Assembly (NCBI GenBank): GCA_017308235.1
Contig: JAFKFL010000032.1
Coordinates: forward strand, 1-64,000
Length of the DNA: 64,000 bases
Reading direction: 5' to 3'
Origin: Alphaproteobacteria bacterium
GTDB taxonomy: Bacteria > Pseudomonadota > Alphaproteobacteria > Reyranellales > Reyranellaceae
A program made the translations under genes and the position numbers. The notes under the pieces were generated by a model, which was not told the DNA's origin, did not search any database, and saw only the letters and a list, made by a program, of their open reading frames with translations. Shown here in pieces: positions 61,949 through 64,000 of the stretch (its first letter is position 1; each line of letters opens with the position of its first letter).

Positions 61949-62896
61949 ATGTTCCGTCGTTCCGGCGCCAGTATCGAGATGCGCACCCCGGCCTTGTTGT
62001 CGGCCGGGGTGCATGTCTTTGCGCTGGTGGCGGCGATCGTGAATTTCGATTTGTTCAGCCGGCCGCAGATCGAGCCCGAGCCGGTGATGGTCGAGTTCGA
62101 GGCGATCGCGCCCCACGCGGCGGCGCCCACGGTCGGCAATCCGCCGCCGCAGCCCAAGGACGCCAAGATCGACAAGGAGACGACCAAGGCGCCGCCACCC
62201 AAGACAGCAGAACCTCCGCCTGCGCCCGAGAAACCCAAGCCAGAGGAGACCAAGGCCACACCGATCCCGCCCACGCCGGTGGAGCAGCCGAAGCCCGAGC
62301 CGCCCAAACCTGTCGACGACAAGATCGCGATGAAACCCAAGGAACCGGAGCCGCCGAAGGTAGAGAAACCACCCGAGCCACCCAAACCGCAGCCGCCGAA
62401 GCCGGAAGTAAAAAAGGTCGAGCCCAAGCCGCAGCCACCCAAACCGCATCCACCGAAGCCCGACGTCGACAACCTCGTCGACAGCATCCTGAAGAACAAG
62501 GACTCGCGGAGCAAAATCCAGACACCTGAGCAGCAGCCCAAGCCTGTCGAGCGGATCACGCGTCAGGCGCCCAGCGCACCCAATCTCGCGAACGTGGTAT
62601 CGGCGAGCGAGATCGAGGGCGTGCGCAACAAGATCAGGCCATGCTGGAATTCGTTTGGCGGGGCCAAGGACGCGCCGGTTGTGACGCTGGTGGTTGAGAT
62701 GAATCAGGACGGCACGCCAGTGAAGGCTGAGGTCAAGGAGAGTGGTCGCTACAACAGCGATCCCGTCTATCGTGCGGCCGCCGACTCAGCGTGGCGCGCC
62801 ATCATGAACCCACGGTGCCAGCCTTGGCCGTTACCAGCCGATCGGTACAACGGATGGCGCACCATCACCTTCAACTTCGACCCGCGCGACTACTGA
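61949..62896 (+). CDS. tolA: Tol-Pal system protein TolA (TonB-like C-terminal domain)
   Basis: 315 residues. An N-terminal membrane helix about 14-35 (TPALLSAGVHVFALVAAIVN), a long Pro/Lys/Glu-rich periplasmic-spanning part about 55-190 with PEPPKP-type repeats, and a C-terminal domain like TonB/TolA (EMNQDGTPVKAEVKESGRYN). The proline-rich middle is shorter and differs from the helical one of enteric bacteria. Confidence 0.9.
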   Translation: MFRRSGASIEMRTPALLSAGVHVFALVAAIVNFDLFSRPQIEPEPVMVEFEAIAPHAAAPTVGNPPPQPKDAKIDKETTKAPPPKTAEPPPAPEKPKPEETKATPIPPTPVEQPKPEPPKPVDDKIAMKPKEPEPPKVEKPPEPPKPQPPKPEVKKVEPKPQPPKPHPPKPDVDNLVDSILKNKDSRSKIQTPEQQPKPVERITRQAPSAPNLANVVSASEIEGVRNKIRPCWNSFGGAKDAPVVTLVVEMNQDGTPVKAEVKESGRYNSDPVYRAAADSAWRAIMNPRCQPWPLPADRYNGWRTITFNFDPRDY

Positions 62897-62945
62897 CGAT
62901 GGTCGCGCTAAAGAGATTGCCCCCCAAACAACGACGAGGCTCGAT

Positions 62946-64000
62946 ATGATGCACTTCAGCCATCTGCGGACGATGCTGTGCGCGGCGGCCCTTGCCGCCG
63001 TCGCGGTACCGGCGCATGCCCAGCTCACCATCGATATGACGAAACCGAGCTTTGAGCCGGTACCCATCGCGATTGTCGACTTCGCGGGTGATCCGATGGG
63101 CGGCCAGATCGCCGAGGTGATCCGCAACGATTTGCAGAATTGCGGGTTGTTCAGGTCGATCTCGCCCGGCTCCTTCATCGAACGCAACATCAATGCGAAC
63201 GCCGCGCCGCGTTTCCCGGACTGGCGCAGCATCGGCGCACAAGGCCTCGTCGTCGGCCAGATCGCGCAGGTCGGCGGCAACATCAAGGTCGATTTCCGTC
63301 TGTGGGACGTGGTGGTCGGCCAGCAGGCGACCGGTCTTTCCTTCACCAGTCAGCCCAACAACTGGCGGCGCCTGGGGCACATCATCGCCGATGCAATCTA
63401 CAAGCGCGTGACTGGCGAGGAGGGTTACTTCGACAGCCGCGTGGCTTACGTCTCGGAGACCGGATCCGTCAGCAACCGCACCAAGCGCATCGCGATCATG
63501 GACCAAGATGGTGCGAACAATCGCTACATCACTGATGGCCGGACTCCGGCGGTGACGCCGCGCTTTTCGCCGACGCTACAGGAGCTCGTCTACATGGCCT
63601 TCAGCGACAACAACTCGCCGCCGAAGGTCTACTTGCAGAATGTCGATTCCGGCCGTCGTGAGCTTCTGGGGAACTTCCCCGGCATGAGCCTTTCGCCCCG
63701 GTTCTCGCCTGATGGCAGCAGGGTTGCCATGAGCCTCTCGAAGGATGGGCGTACCAATCTCTACGAGATGGATTTGCGGGGCCAGAATCTCCGGCGTCTT
63801 ACCAACTCGCCGGCGATCGATACCTCGCCATCCTATTCGCCCGACGGCACGCAGATCGTCTTCAACTCCGACCGTGGCGGCTCGCAGCAGCTCTACGTCA
63901 TGGGCGCCGGTGGGGGCGGAGACAGGCGTGTCAGTTTCGGTGATGGCCGTTATGCCACGCCCGTCTGGTCGCCGCGCGGCGACTACATTGCTTTCACCAA
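62946..64000 (+). CDS. tolB: Tol-Pal system translocation protein TolB, 3' partial
   Basis: The frame runs open to the right edge (351 codons). A signal peptide (RTMLCAAALAAVAVPAHAQ) is followed by the TolB N-terminal domain, PVPIAIVDFAGDPMGGQIAE, and WD-like propeller repeats: RFSPTLQELVYMAFSD, SPRFSPDGSRVAMSLS, SPSYSPDGTQIVFNSDRGG. It is the periplasmic partner of Pal. ATG at 62946 or 62949 is the start. About 20% of the protein is probably missing. Confidence 0.95.
   Translation, partial: MMHFSHLRTMLCAAALAAVAVPAHAQLTIDMTKPSFEPVPIAIVDFAGDPMGGQIAEVIRNDLQNCGLFRSISPGSFIERNINANAAPRFPDWRSIGAQGLVVGQIAQVGGNIKVDFRLWDVVVGQQATGLSFTSQPNNWRRLGHIIADAIYKRVTGEEGYFDSRVAYVSETGSVSNRTKRIAIMDQDGANNRYITDGRTPAVTPRFSPTLQELVYMAFSDNNSPPKVYLQNVDSGRRELLGNFPGMSLSPRFSPDGSRVAMSLSKDGRTNLYEMDLRGQNLRRLTNSPAIDTSPSYSPDGTQIVFNSDRGGSQQLYVMGAGGGGDRRVSFGDGRYATPVWSPRGDYIAFT

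Overview
The window is GC-rich, densely coded chromosomal DNA of an alphaproteobacterium. This is inferred from the order DUF4164-zapA-6S RNA-ygfA-ymdB-like, the run yebC-ruvC-ruvA-ruvB-ybgC-tolQRAB, an EF-P gene near epmA, and a DUF1489 gene. The many LysR regulators and uptake systems suit a soil or freshwater heterotroph; a Rhodospirillales-type lineage such as Reyranella is a guess that sequence search would have to settle. I recognise no tRNA, rRNA, insertion sequence, integrase or CRISPR array.

Region by region. 1-4.4 kb: leucine/isovalerate catabolism (mccB cut by the left edge, an enoyl-CoA hydratase, mccA); the matching HMG-CoA lyase lies separately at 28.6 kb. 4.5-8.8 kb: an OxlT-like MFS carrier, a divergent LysR gene, a binding-protein-like gene without signal peptide and a second LysR gene. 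8.9-17.9 kb: an unknown protein, three tandem Tat-type peptide-family binding proteins, two permeases and a double ATPase. 17.9-24.8 kb: a class IV aminotransferase, a GntR regulator with two identical palindromic operators, and an operon of a GSA-aminomutase-like enzyme plus a polyamine-type ABC importer. 24.8-30.1 kb: a membrane serine/threonine kinase, a LysR/TauE divergent pair, HMG-CoA lyase and a LysE exporter.

30.1-40.2 kb concerns the envelope: alpha-2-macroglobulin with PBP1C, DUF1489, and a MotA-like/MotB-like pair with long coiled coils. 40.2-42.0 kb is a small accessory patch with a lone RepA/RecA-like ATPase and a long hairpin. 42-47.2 kb: SuhB-type phosphatase, EF-P, an MmcQ/YjbR protein, EpmA, a divergent ThiE-like protein, a fatty acid desaturase and a minimal S24/S26-fold protein. 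47.2-54.5 kb: class I aldolase, an MFS carrier, an allantoin catabolism block (puuE, unknown, allA), gap and tkt.

54.6-64 kb is core: DUF4164, zapA, 6S RNA, 5-formyl-THF cycloligase, YmdB-like phosphodiesterase, a candidate small RNA with tandem terminators, yebC, ruvCAB, ybgC, tolQ, tolR, tolA and the start of tolB, which runs off the right edge.

Nothing here is a clear-cut new system. The strongest items for a second look are the signal-less binding-protein-like gene between two LysR genes, the paired GntR operators, the triplicated binding proteins, the coiled-coil MotAB-like pair beside an orphan ATPase, and the transcript candidate before yebC.
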